Assembly: GCA_937893795.1 (NCBI GenBank)
Contig: CALCTH010000730.1
Coordinates: 1 to 46,268 of the forward strand
Length of the DNA stretch: 46,268 nt
Source of the DNA: an uncultured Myxococcales bacterium
GTDB lineage: Bacteria > Myxococcota_A > Polyangia > Polyangiales > Houyiibacteriaceae
Reading direction: 5' to 3'
Positions 17,254 through 28,403 of this stretch are shown piece after piece. The translations under genes and the position numbers were made by a program. Below the pieces are notes generated by a model, which was not told where the DNA came from, made no database searches, and saw nothing but the letters and a program-made list of their open reading frames with translations. Position 1 is the stretch's first letter. Every line of letters begins with the position of its first letter.

Positions 17254-17835
17254 TCAGGGACGTACGCGCACGTCGTTCCATTCCCCCGTCGCGTCCCGCG
17301 TCCACCGCACGCGCTCGTGAGGCGCGTCCCGGAGCGAGAGGAAGTCGACGGCGTCCGCCACGAGCCGAAGCGCCCGGAAGCAAGGCACCGGGGTCGTGCC
17401 TCGCGTCTCGGGCGGGAACATGTCGTCGTCCGTGCGGGGCGTTCCGGGCGGCGGCCAGAGGAAGGTGCCCCGCGAGCTCGGCGAGAGCCGGGCCCAGGCG
17501 TCCTCGCGGGCCGCCTCGTCGAGCTCCTCCACGCGACCCCTCAGCCGGTACTGCTCCCGGAGCCCCGCGAAGTACCAGCAGAGCTCCACGCGGGGCTCTC
17601 GGGCCAGCTCCTCGGCCTTGCCGCTCCGCGCATCCGTGACGAACCAGACGCCGCGCGGCGCCTCGACGAGGCCGCGCACCACCACCGTGCGGCAGCGCGG
17701 CGCGCCGTCCGCATCCACCGTCGCGAGCTGCGCGTAGCGCGCGACGGGGTGCCGCTTGCTCCGGCTGCACGCCTTCGCGAGGTAGCGAAACCACACCGGC
17801 GCGGGGCCCGGCGCAGCGTCGTTCGAGGTGTCCAT
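17254..17835 (-). CDS. Pyridoxamine 5'-phosphate oxidase-like FMN-binding protein (Alr4036 type)
   Basis: A 193-residue split-barrel flavin protein. The motifs ARYAQLATVDADGAPRCRTVVVRG, WFVTDARSGKAEELAREPRVELCWYF and REQYRLRGRVEEL are those of the PNPOx-like superfamily (N-terminal FMN-binding strands). Later, SPSSRGTFLWPPPGTP resembles the Alr4036 branch. The C-terminal strands contain DFLSLRDAPHERVRWTRD, close to the PdxH ending. It may bind FMN or a related flavin; the true substrate is uncertain since canonical PdxH differs. It sits downstream of the PhoD-type gene on the same strand with a 32-base gap that contains a small hairpin. Confidence 0.85.
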   Translation of the reverse strand: MDTSNDAAPGPAPVWFRYLAKACSRSKRHPVARYAQLATVDADGAPRCRTVVVRGLVEAPRGVWFVTDARSGKAEELAREPRVELCWYFAGLREQYRLRGRVEELDEAAREDAWARLSPSSRGTFLWPPPGTPRTDDDMFPPETRGTTPVPCFRALRLVADAVDFLSLRDAPHERVRWTRDATGEWNDVRVRP

Positions 17836-17849
17836 GGCCGGAGCGTGGG

Positions 17850-17866
17850 GCCGGGAGGCGCCCGGC
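17850..17866. terminator. Short GC hairpin after the PhoD-type gene
   Basis: GCCGGG-AGGCG-CCCGGC is a 6-bp perfect stem with a five-base loop directly after the stop of the minus-strand phosphatase gene. No run of U follows in the minus-strand direction, so termination would be weak or Rho-assisted. It could equally be chance in GC-rich DNA. Confidence 0.25.
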
Positions 17867-17867
17867 G

Positions 17868-19352
17868 TCAGGGCCGGAGGCTCTTCTCGAAGAGCACGCG
17901 CCCGTCCACGCCCCGGACGCGCATGCGGAGATACCCGTCCCAGTCGACGTCGAGCTCGCCGTAGGTGAACCAGGCCTTCGCCTCGGCGTAGGTCGAGATG
18001 GCCGTGGCGTCGCCCGGGCGGTGCATGAAGAGGCGCTCGGGGCCGAAGGTCTCGTCGAGGTCCTCGCGCGGGTAGATGCCCGCGCTCAGCGGCCCGACGA
18101 CCACCTCGTGCACGACGAAGTCCGGCGCCTCGTCCGGGAAGGGCACGTAGCGGAGCACGGTCGAGAAGTGAACGTCGGCCGTCAGGAAGACGAGGTTTCG
18201 CTCCTGCGCTCGGGCCACCTCGAAGAGCGCGCGCAGCTCACGCTCGTAGCCCTGCCCGTTGCCGCCGTCCGCCCACCCGTCGCGCGCCTGCTCGCTCCCC
18301 GTCGGGATGCTGATGGGCACGCTCGACGCGACCACGATCCAGCGGGCGTCGCTCTCGCGGAGCCGCCCCTCCAGCCAGGACCGCTGCGCGCTCCCGAGCA
18401 TCGACTTCGGTGCGTCCGCCAGGTCGGGCCGCGTCGCGGGGTCCCGGTGCTGCCGCGCGTCGAGGGCGAGCAGCTCCACGTTGCGCCCCCACCGCAGCGA
18501 CCGGTGCAGCCGTCGTCCGGCGCTCACGCCCGCGTCGACGGGGTTGTGGTGCACGAAGGCGCGAAGCCCGATGCCCATCAGCGGGTCGTCTGGGGCGAAG
18601 TCGTTGGCGACCTCGTGGTCGTCCCAGAGCGCCACGTAGGGCGTCGTACCCAGGAACTTCCGGAGCGCGTCGTCCCCGCGCGCGTAGCGCCAGTGCGCCC
18701 AATAGTCCTCGATGCGGGCGCTCTCCACGAAGGGCGCGGCGATCTGCGCGTTGCCGAAGCGACCTACCTCGTCGCAGCGGCCGTCGCCGTAGATCATGTC
18801 GCCGAGGGCGACGAAGAAGGCGTAGCGACGCCGGGCCATGGGCAGGAAGATGGGGAAGCCCTCGTCCCGGTCCCGGCACACGTTCTGGCCGCCGAGATCT
18901 CCTCCGAAGGAGAAGCGAAGCGGCGCCGACTCGCCGGGCCGCGGCGCCGTACGGAAGCGACCCTCGGCCGCGTCGCCCGGGGTGGCGCACTCGTCCGGCG
19001 TACCGAACCAGGCCCGGTAGCGGTACGAGGTGCCCGGCTGGAGCCCGTCGAGGCGCACTTGCGCGGCGTGGTCGGATGCATCGACGGCCTCCGCATCGTG
19101 ATGCGTGAGCGCGTTCTCCTGGCCTCGCGGCCAGAGCTCCACGTGCAGCGTCGCGGCGGCCGCCGCCTGGGCCCAGAGCACCACGCTCTCGGCCCCGAGG
19201 TCGCCGAGGAGCGGGCCGGTTTCGAGCGTCACGGACGCCGCGGGCCGCGCGTCCGGCGGGTCCGCTTCGCTCTGCGCGGCCGGCGGCGGTCTGCGCGGCG
19301 GCGGACACGCGCCGAGCGCCAGCGCGGCGACGAGGACGGGAGCGAAGCGCAC
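17868..19352 (-). CDS. PhoD-type metallophosphatase, lipoprotein
   Basis: A 494-residue exported phosphatase. The N-terminal signal has lipobox LGAC (Cys15-16 region) and a Pro/Ala linker. Residues 40-140 form the PhoD N-terminal fibronectin-like domain (GPLLGDLGAESVVLWAQAA, LQPGTSYRYRAWFG). The metallophosphatase domain has RFSFGGDLGGQN, VALGDMIYGDGRCDEVG, VALWDDHEVANDFAPDDP, and the C-terminal metal motif LTADVHFSTVLRY. PhoD enzymes are Fe/Ca phosphodiesterases or monoesterases active on phosphate esters outside the cytoplasm. The gene is divergent from the transporter at 19422, 69 bases away, with no clear Pho box seen. Confidence 0.92.
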   Translation of the reverse strand: MRFAPVLVAALALGACPPPRRPPPAAQSEADPPDARPAASVTLETGPLLGDLGAESVVLWAQAAAAATLHVELWPRGQENALTHHDAEAVDASDHAAQVRLDGLQPGTSYRYRAWFGTPDECATPGDAAEGRFRTAPRPGESAPLRFSFGGDLGGQNVCRDRDEGFPIFLPMARRRYAFFVALGDMIYGDGRCDEVGRFGNAQIAAPFVESARIEDYWAHWRYARGDDALRKFLGTTPYVALWDDHEVANDFAPDDPLMGIGLRAFVHHNPVDAGVSAGRRLHRSLRWGRNVELLALDARQHRDPATRPDLADAPKSMLGSAQRSWLEGRLRESDARWIVVASSVPISIPTGSEQARDGWADGGNGQGYERELRALFEVARAQERNLVFLTADVHFSTVLRYVPFPDEAPDFVVHEVVVGPLSAGIYPREDLDETFGPERLFMHRPGDATAISTYAEAKAWFTYGELDVDWDGYLRMRVRGVDGRVLFEKSLRP

Positions 19353-19421
19353 GGCGAGAGGGATATGACCGAGATCGGCGCGCGTCCAGGCACGACCCGC
19401 ACGTCGTGCTAACGAGGCGCC

Positions 19422-20717
19422 GTGAAGCGAGGGCTCACGGCGCGGCTCGCGGCCGCTCCCCAGGGCGTCTTCGCGGCCTACGCGGTCGCGGCCGCCTTCG
19501 GCGCGTACTTCTGCATGTATGCGTTTCGAAAGCCCTTCGCCGCGGGCAGCTACGCGGGGCCCGGGCTCTTCGGCAGCGGCGTCGAGCTCAAGACCGCGCT
19601 CGTGATCGGTCAGCTGCTCGGGTACACGCTGAGCAAATACGTCGGCATTCGCGTCGTTAGCGAAGCGCGCCCCTCGTCCCGGGGTCGGCTGCTCCTCGGC
19701 CTCGTGCTGGCCGCCGAGCTGAGCCTCGTGCTCTTCGCGCTGCTCCCGCGCGACGCGGGACCCGTCGCGCTCTTCCTGAACGGTCTCCCGCTCGGCATGG
19801 TCTGGGGGCTCGTCGTCGCGCCGCTCGAGGGGCGCCGGCTCTCGGACGTGCTGCTCGTCGGGCTGCGCCTCTCGTTCATCGTGGCGAGCGGCGTGGTCAA
19901 GGACATCGGGCGAAGCCTCATGGCCGCCGGCGTGCCCGAGCGCTGGATGCCGGCGTCGACGGGTGCGCTCTTCGTTCTCCCCTTCGGCCTCGCGGTGCTG
20001 GCGCTCCAGGCGTTGCCGCCGCCCTCGGCGGCCGACGAGGCAGCTCGGGTACGCCGCAGGCCCATGGACGGCCCGGCGCGACGGGACTTTCTTCGCCGCT
20101 TTGGACCCGGGCTCGTGCCGCTCTTCGTGCTCTACGTGCTCTTCACGGCCTACCGGGACTTCCGCGACAACTTCGGCGTCGAGCTCTTTCGGGAGCTCGG
20201 CTACGCGGAGGAGCCGGCGCTCTTCACGCAGACGGAGCTGCCCGTGGCCCTCGGAGTGCTGCGGGCGCGCGGGGCGCTGAACTTCGTCCAGGGCCGGCGC
20301 GCCGGCCTGGTCGCGGCGTACGCCGTGATGCTCGCAGGCACGGGGCTCCTCGGCGTGGCGACGCTCCTGCGGGAGGCGGGCACGGTCAGCGGCGCCGGCT
20401 GGATGGTGCTGACGGGGCTGGGAAGCTACCTCGTCTACGTGCCCTTCAACGCGGTGCTCTTCGAGCGCCTCATCGCCTTCGTGGGCGTACCGGCCACCGC
20501 GGTCTTCGCCATCTATGTGGCGGATGCGCTCGGCTACACGGGATCCGTCGCGCTCCAGCTCGGGAAGGACCTCGGCGCTGCGGGGGCGACGCGGCTGGCC
20601 TTCTTCGACGGCTTCACGCGCGTCGCGGCGGCGACGGGCGCCCTCGGTCTCGTCGGCAGCCTGGCCTTCTTCCTGCGTCGCGCGGGCCCAGACGAAGCGT
20701 CCACGACTGGCGACTGA
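19422..20717 (+). CDS. DUF5690 family MFS-like membrane transporter
   Basis: A 431-residue polytopic protein with about eleven to twelve hydrophobic helices. The N-terminal block AVAAAFGAYFCMYAFRKPFAAGSY is the hallmark of this family, resembling the YAFRKPF start of sugar-phosphate antiporter relatives. Other conserved-looking blocks are LLGYTLSKYVGIRVVSE, LNGLPLGMVWGLVVAPLEGRR and AYRDFRDNFGVELFRELGY. No substrate is known for DUF5690 proteins. It precedes the CrtI gene by 32 bases on the same strand and may be cotranscribed; its partner phosphatase gene is divergent. Confidence 0.85.
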   Translation: MKRGLTARLAAAPQGVFAAYAVAAAFGAYFCMYAFRKPFAAGSYAGPGLFGSGVELKTALVIGQLLGYTLSKYVGIRVVSEARPSSRGRLLLGLVLAAELSLVLFALLPRDAGPVALFLNGLPLGMVWGLVVAPLEGRRLSDVLLVGLRLSFIVASGVVKDIGRSLMAAGVPERWMPASTGALFVLPFGLAVLALQALPPPSAADEAARVRRRPMDGPARRDFLRRFGPGLVPLFVLYVLFTAYRDFRDNFGVELFRELGYAEEPALFTQTELPVALGVLRARGALNFVQGRRAGLVAAYAVMLAGTGLLGVATLLREAGTVSGAGWMVLTGLGSYLVYVPFNAVLFERLIAFVGVPATAVFAIYVADALGYTGSVALQLGKDLGAAGATRLAFFDGFTRVAAATGALGLVGSLAFFLRRAGPDEASTTGD

Positions 20718-20749
20718 CCGGCGCTCGGCGAGGGACCCAGACCCGGCCC

Positions 20750-22261
20750 ATGCCCACTCCCGACGTCACCGTCATCGGCGCCGGTTTCTCCGGCCTCTCC
20801 GCCGCCTGCTACCTGGCCGACGCGGGCGCGAACGTGACCGTGGTCGACCGTCACCCGCAGGCCGGCGGCCGGGCCCGCACCTGGGAGAAGGACGGCTTCC
20901 GCTTCGATATGGGGCCGAGCTGGTACTGGATGCCGGACATCTTCGACCGCTTCTTCGAGGCGTTCGGACACCGCGTCTCGGACCACTACGATCTGCGCCG
21001 CCTGGACCCCAGCTACCGGGTGGTCTGGGAGCGCGGCGAGCCCTGGGACGTGCCCGCCGGGCTCGACGCGCTCCGGCGCTTCTTCGGGGACAAGGAGCCG
21101 GGCGCCGAGCAGGGCTTCGACGGCTTCCTCGCCGAGACGAAGTACATCTACGAGACGGCCACGCAGGATTACCTCCTCCGGCCCAGCCTCTCGCTCTTCG
21201 AGTTCTTCGACGCGCGCCTGGTGGTGGAGCTCTACAAGCTCCGGATGCTGCGCTCGATGCACTCCTACGCGCAGGGCTTCTTCCGGGACCCGCGCCTCGT
21301 GCAGCTCGTCGAGTGGCCCGTTCTCTTTCTCGGCGCGAGCGCGAAGGACACGAGCGCCATGTACGCGCTCATGAGCTACGCCGACATGGCCCTCGGCACC
21401 TGGTACCCGATGGGCGGCATGCACCGCATCATCGAGGGCATGGTGAGCGTGGCGGAGGAGCGTGGCGTGCGCTTCCGCCTCGGCGAGCCCGTCCGCGAGA
21501 TCACGCTCGCGGGGCGCAAGACCACGGGCGTGCGCACCGACGCCGGCGCGATCCGGAGCGACGCCGTGGTGGCGACGGCCGACTACCATCACGTCGAGCG
21601 CGAGCTGCTCCCGAAGCGGGCGCGGCAGATCCCCGAGCGCGCCTGGAAGCGAAAGACCATGTCTCCCTCGAGCCTGCTCTTCTACCTCGGCGTGAAGGGA
21701 AGCCTCGAGGGGATCCCGCACCACACGCTCTTCTTCGACGAGGACCTCGACCGGCACATGGACGCGGTCTACCAGCACCCTCGCTGGCCGGCGCGACCGC
21801 TCTTCTACGCCTGCGCGCCGTCGCGGACGGATCCCAGCCTCGCTCCGGCGGGGCACGAGACGCTCTTCTTGCTCGTGCCGCTGGCCCCCGGGCTCCAGGA
21901 CGACGAGGCCGCGCGGGAGCGCACCTATCACGTGTGCATGGAGCGTCTGGAGAAGCACCTCGGGCGGCCGCTGCGGGAGCAGGTGGTGCTCAAGCGGAGC
22001 TACGCCATGCGCGACTTCGAGGCCGACTACGCGGCCTTCCAGGGCAATGCCTACGGCATGGCCAACACGCTACGGCAGACGGGACCCCTGAAGCCGCCGC
22101 TGCGGTCGCGAAAGGCCGACGGGCTCTACTTCGCGGGGCAGCTCACGGTGCCGGGACCGGGCATGCCGCCCTCGCTCATCAGCGGAGAGCTCTCGGCCAA
22201 GGTGCTCCTCGGGGACCTCGGGCTCTCCACGGGTGCGCGGCGCGCGGACGCCGCCGAGTAG
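20750..22261 (+). CDS. crtI: CrtI-family phytoene/carotenoid desaturase
   Basis: A 503-residue flavin-dependent carotene desaturase, converting phytoene through successive dehydrogenations to neurosporene or lycopene-type products. The N-terminal FAD site is VTVIGAGFSGLSAACYLADAGANVTVVD, followed by GGRARTW and a GPSWY motif. The C-terminal signature GLYFAGQLTVPGPGMPPSLISG matches the bacterial phytoene dehydrogenase pattern. No crtB or crtE gene is next to it, so the remaining pathway genes lie elsewhere, or the enzyme acts on another polyene. It ends three bases before the convergent symporter gene. Confidence 0.88.
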   Translation: MPTPDVTVIGAGFSGLSAACYLADAGANVTVVDRHPQAGGRARTWEKDGFRFDMGPSWYWMPDIFDRFFEAFGHRVSDHYDLRRLDPSYRVVWERGEPWDVPAGLDALRRFFGDKEPGAEQGFDGFLAETKYIYETATQDYLLRPSLSLFEFFDARLVVELYKLRMLRSMHSYAQGFFRDPRLVQLVEWPVLFLGASAKDTSAMYALMSYADMALGTWYPMGGMHRIIEGMVSVAEERGVRFRLGEPVREITLAGRKTTGVRTDAGAIRSDAVVATADYHHVERELLPKRARQIPERAWKRKTMSPSSLLFYLGVKGSLEGIPHHTLFFDEDLDRHMDAVYQHPRWPARPLFYACAPSRTDPSLAPAGHETLFLLVPLAPGLQDDEAARERTYHVCMERLEKHLGRPLREQVVLKRSYAMRDFEADYAAFQGNAYGMANTLRQTGPLKPPLRSRKADGLYFAGQLTVPGPGMPPSLISGELSAKVLLGDLGLSTGARRADAAE

Positions 22262-22264
22262 CCC

Positions 22265-23596
22265 TCAGGCCGGCGCCGTTCCCGGGACCTCGGCCGCGTC
22301 CGGCTGGCCCGCGAAGCGGGCGATGACCTGCGCGGCGGCGCTGTCGGACCAGACGTTCACCGTGGTGCGGCACATGTCGAGGATGCGGTCGACGGCGAGG
22401 ATGAGGCCGACGGCGGTGGTCGGGAGCCCGACGGCCGCCAGCACGACGACCATCATCACCGTGCCCGCGTGCGGAATCCCGGCGGCGCCGACGCTCGCCA
22501 GGAGCGCCGTCAAGGCCACCACGAGCTGCTGACCGAGGTCGAGGTCGAGGCCGTAGACCTGCGCGATGAAGAGCACGGCGACGGCCTCGTAGAGCGCCGT
22601 CCCGTCCATGTTGATGGTCGCGCCGAGGGGCAGGACGAAGGAGCTCACGGCGCTCGGGACGCCGGCGTCCTCCACGGAGCGCATGGTGAGGGGGAGCGTG
22701 CCGTTCGAGGACGCCGTGCTGAAGGCCGTCAGCAGCGCCGGCGTCATGGCTCGGGCGTGATCCAGCGGGCTCACCTTGGCGAAGGCGCGAAGCACGAGGG
22801 GCAGCGTGATGAAGGCGTGCACCACGAGCGCGAGGAACACGGTGAGGGCGTACTTGCCGAGGGCCTCGAAGGCCTCGAGGCCCTTGCCCGCCGCGGCGAA
22901 GAGCATGAAGCCGAAGACGCCGATGGGGGCGAGCTGGATGACCGCGAGGGTCATCTTCATCATCACGGCGAAGAGCCCCTCGAAGAAGCGCCGCAGCTGC
23001 GCCGCGTTCGCGGCTGCCTTCGCGTCCTCGCCGTGCTCTTCGTCGGCCTGTCCGTGCTCCACGAACGTGATGAACACCCCCAGGAGCACACTGAAGAAGA
23101 TGAGCGGGAGCATGTCCCCGTCGCTCGCCGCGCGGAGCGGGTTCGTCGGGATCATGCCCTGCAGCTGGCTCCAGAGGACGTCGCTCACGTCGCCCTCGGC
23201 CGCGGTCACGCTGGGCGTCCCCGCGCCCTCCTCGAGGAGGCCCAGATCGGCGCCCACGCCCGGCTGGATGAGGTTCACCATGAGCACGCCGGTGAGGATC
23301 GCGAGGGCACTCGTGGCGAGGTAGAAGAGCATCGTCCGCCCCCCGAGGCGGCCGAGCTTCTTCAGGTCGCCCATGCCCGTCACACCGCTGATCAGCGAGC
23401 TGCCGATGAGCGGGACGCCCAGCATCTTGCGCCGCCGGAGGAAGAGGTCTCCGACGGCGCGGCCGACGCTCGCGACCCGCTGCACGAGCTCGGCGTCGAC
23501 GGTGCCCTTGGCTGCGAGCACGTTGAGCGGAAGCCCGATGCCCGCCCCGAGGAGCATGGCGAGGAGAATCCAATGGTGGAGCTGCAGCTTCTTCAC
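22265..23596 (-). CDS. Dicarboxylate/amino acid:cation symporter (DAACS family)
   Basis: A 443-residue secondary transporter of the glutamate/aspartate or C4-dicarboxylate type. Conserved segments are GVPLIGSSLISGVTGMGDLKKLGRLG, the reentrant-loop motif SSNGTLPLTMRSVEDAGV, VLPLGATINMDGTALYEAVAVLFIAQ, and the second hairpin AAGIPHAGTVMMVVVLAAVGLP. The usual SSSATLP reads SSNGTLP here, a variant seen in some bacterial members. A hydrophilic stretch with Glu/Asp (about residues 115-150) lies in an external loop. Transport is Na+ or H+ coupled; the substrate is not deducible. It is divergent from the hybrid kinase gene with a 105-base gap. Confidence 0.93.
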   Translation of the reverse strand: MKKLQLHHWILLAMLLGAGIGLPLNVLAAKGTVDAELVQRVASVGRAVGDLFLRRRKMLGVPLIGSSLISGVTGMGDLKKLGRLGGRTMLFYLATSALAILTGVLMVNLIQPGVGADLGLLEEGAGTPSVTAAEGDVSDVLWSQLQGMIPTNPLRAASDGDMLPLIFFSVLLGVFITFVEHGQADEEHGEDAKAAANAAQLRRFFEGLFAVMMKMTLAVIQLAPIGVFGFMLFAAAGKGLEAFEALGKYALTVFLALVVHAFITLPLVLRAFAKVSPLDHARAMTPALLTAFSTASSNGTLPLTMRSVEDAGVPSAVSSFVLPLGATINMDGTALYEAVAVLFIAQVYGLDLDLGQQLVVALTALLASVGAAGIPHAGTVMMVVVLAAVGLPTTAVGLILAVDRILDMCRTTVNVWSDSAAAQVIARFAGQPDAAEVPGTAPA

Positions 23597-23701
23597 GGAA
23601 CGCGGGACCCTACCTCAGCTCGCCAGCACGCGCGTCCGGTGTGGCACGTCCTCCCGAAACGGGGACGATACGACGTCCGTCTTTGGTCCTAAGCTGACGC
23701 C

Positions 23702-25807
<2,106 letters not shown>

Positions 25808-25824
25808 GTCTCGCGCCGGGCGCG

Positions 25825-26373
25825 TCAGCGTCGGAGCCAGCGGATCTCGTACTCGCAGAACTCGTCGCCTCGTCGCGTGCACCGGAGGTGATCGACCGAG
25901 GGCATCAACACCTCGGACCGCTCGACCAGCGTCAGCAGCAGCCCTTCCTGGAGAACGCAGTTGAAGGTTTGCGTACGGCGCATGCGCAGCGAGGTGTCCG
26001 TATGCTCGAGGATCTCCCAGCCCCGCTTCTTCGGGTCCTGGATCATCGTCTCCGCAGCCCACTTGAGCGCGGTCATCATCGCGAGGGGCGAGCGGTCGTC
26101 CCCGATGCGCCCGGCCTCGATGATGCGGGCGAAGGCGCGCGCCCCGATGGCGTTTCCGGCGCGACGGATGCTCGCATCGCCGACCTCCTTCTCGATCCAT
26201 GTGCAGACGTCGTTGTAGAGCTGCATCGAGCAGGGGGCTTCGGGCTGCTCGGGGTCGAGGTGCTCCGCCAGCTCGAAGGCCGGCGCGCAGAGGCGTCGCA
26301 TGTCTTCGAACTCGGCGAGAACGTCGAACACGAACCCCGAGAGGAGCGTCACGCCCTCGGTCGACTCGTCCAT
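25825..26373 (-). CDS. Small V4R/heme-NO-like sensory protein (tentative), Myxococcota type
   Basis: A 182-residue soluble protein. The helical half has QLYNDVCTWIEKEVGDASIRRAGNAIG and AGRIGDDRSPLAMMTALKWAAETM; the C-terminal half has beta strands ending in RCTRRGDEFCEYEIRW, a pattern like that of V4R/DUF2378 domains, where a small C-x-x-E/W ending closes an alpha-beta ligand pocket. It starts at ATG 26373; the frame stays open for another 200 codons upstream but that part is antisense to the neighbouring lipoprotein and composition-like only. It is convergent with the hybrid kinase, ending 17 bases from it. Family and role are uncertain. Confidence 0.65.
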   Translation of the reverse strand: MDESTEGVTLLSGFVFDVLAEFEDMRRLCAPAFELAEHLDPEQPEAPCSMQLYNDVCTWIEKEVGDASIRRAGNAIGARAFARIIEAGRIGDDRSPLAMMTALKWAAETMIQDPKKRGWEILEHTDTSLRMRRTQTFNCVLQEGLLLTLVERSEVLMPSVDHLRCTRRGDEFCEYEIRWLRR

Positions 26374-26465
26374 GGGTGCTTCATCGTCGCGCAGTAGCGC
26401 GTCACCGATCCAACGTACCGTCGGCGAGGAACTTGAGCCGCGCGCCCCCAGGAGCGACGCCGCGG

Positions 26466-26491
26466 GGCGTGACCTTTCTCGGTCTGACGCC
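26466..26491. other. Imperfect hairpin in the 180-base divergent gap
   Basis: GGCGT-GACC-TTTCTC-GGTC-TG-ACGCC can fold with 4-bp and 5-bp helices separated by a two-base bulge. It lies between the divergent genes starting at 26373 (minus) and 26554 (plus). It may be an operator or a UTR hairpin; no terminator run is seen. The rest of the gap shows no recognisable site. Confidence 0.25.
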
Positions 26492-26553
26492 TGCGCGAAA
26501 TCGGTACCATCGAGGTCCATGCTGGGCTCCGGTCCGCTCACCCCCCGAGAACC

Positions 26554-27309
26554 ATGCGTCGTACTCCCTTCGCCCTCGCGACGGCCGCGTTCCTCCTGTC
26601 GGCCTGCTCGTCCTCGTCCCCCATCGTGTGCCCCGACGAGACCGTCGCCGATGCCGCGGGTCGGCGTTGCCTTCCGACGTCGGTCGCGGGCGTCGCGACG
26701 CTCTGTGCCGAGGGTGAGCCGGTGGCCTACACCGAGACCCTCGTCATCCCCGACGTGACGGCCGAGTGCCCCTGGGGCGCCGACGGTAACCTCGAGCCGG
26801 CCCAGAACGAGGTCACGGCGCGTAACGGGCTCCGGGACGTCAGTGACTTCCCGACGGGCGCCATCCCGTGCTCGCTCGCCTTCGACTTCGCACCCGAGGG
26901 CATGGAGCAGGCCATCGACTACGACGACGGCTTCTTCCTTCTCTTCGGCGACGTCGTCCTCGCCTCGAGCCACGCTGCCCTCGTGGAGCAGCTCCCCGCC
27001 GAAGGTCCCTTCCGCATCTTCGACTGGACGGCCATCGCCGGTCAGGAGCTCGGCTTCTTCGGCGTCGAGCCCTATTGCCTCGGCGAGGCCGAGGGTCTCG
27101 GGACCTGCACCATCACGGGCTCCGACGATCCGGGTCCCATCACCGTCGACCTCGACGAGTCATTGCGCGACCAGCTCGCCTTCCGCGTGTTCGAGGAAGA
27201 CGAGCTGGCCCTCACTCTCCTGGCCATCGGCGACAACGACGCCGACTCCGATTGCCGGGCCAGCCGCTTCGTCCTCGGCGTCGACGTACCCCACCTTCCC
27301 GCCGAGTGA
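26554..27309 (+). CDS. Hypothetical lipoprotein
   Basis: A 251-residue protein with a clear lipoprotein leader (RRTPFALATAAFLLSAC, Cys18) followed by a Ser run. Seven or more Cys residues follow (VCPDE, RRCLP, TLCAEG, AECPWG, IPCSLAF, PYCLGE, GTCTITG, SDCRAS), suggesting disulfides in the mature periplasmic or surface protein. The composition is acidic and beta-rich. No family was recognised. It is convergent with the SMP-30-type gene, ending 22 bases from it. Confidence 0.75.
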   Translation: MRRTPFALATAAFLLSACSSSSPIVCPDETVADAAGRRCLPTSVAGVATLCAEGEPVAYTETLVIPDVTAECPWGADGNLEPAQNEVTARNGLRDVSDFPTGAIPCSLAFDFAPEGMEQAIDYDDGFFLLFGDVVLASSHAALVEQLPAEGPFRIFDWTAIAGQELGFFGVEPYCLGEAEGLGTCTITGSDDPGPITVDLDESLRDQLAFRVFEEDELALTLLAIGDNDADSDCRASRFVLGVDVPHLPAE

Positions 27310-27330
27310 CGGGCCCTCCGAGGTGGCTCC

Positions 27331-28317
<987 letters not shown>

Positions 28318-28403
28318 CTCGGGAGGGTAGAGGATCTTCCCGGTGGCCGGTTGGGGAATCCGCTCCCGGTCGTCGCGCCATGACCGCCGGCGACGCGGCT
28401 TCG

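Noticed and set aside
25825-26973. Longer version of the V4R-like gene starting at 26973
   Set aside because: The added part is antisense to the lipoprotein at 26554 and shows no domain; ATG 26373 gives a complete domain.
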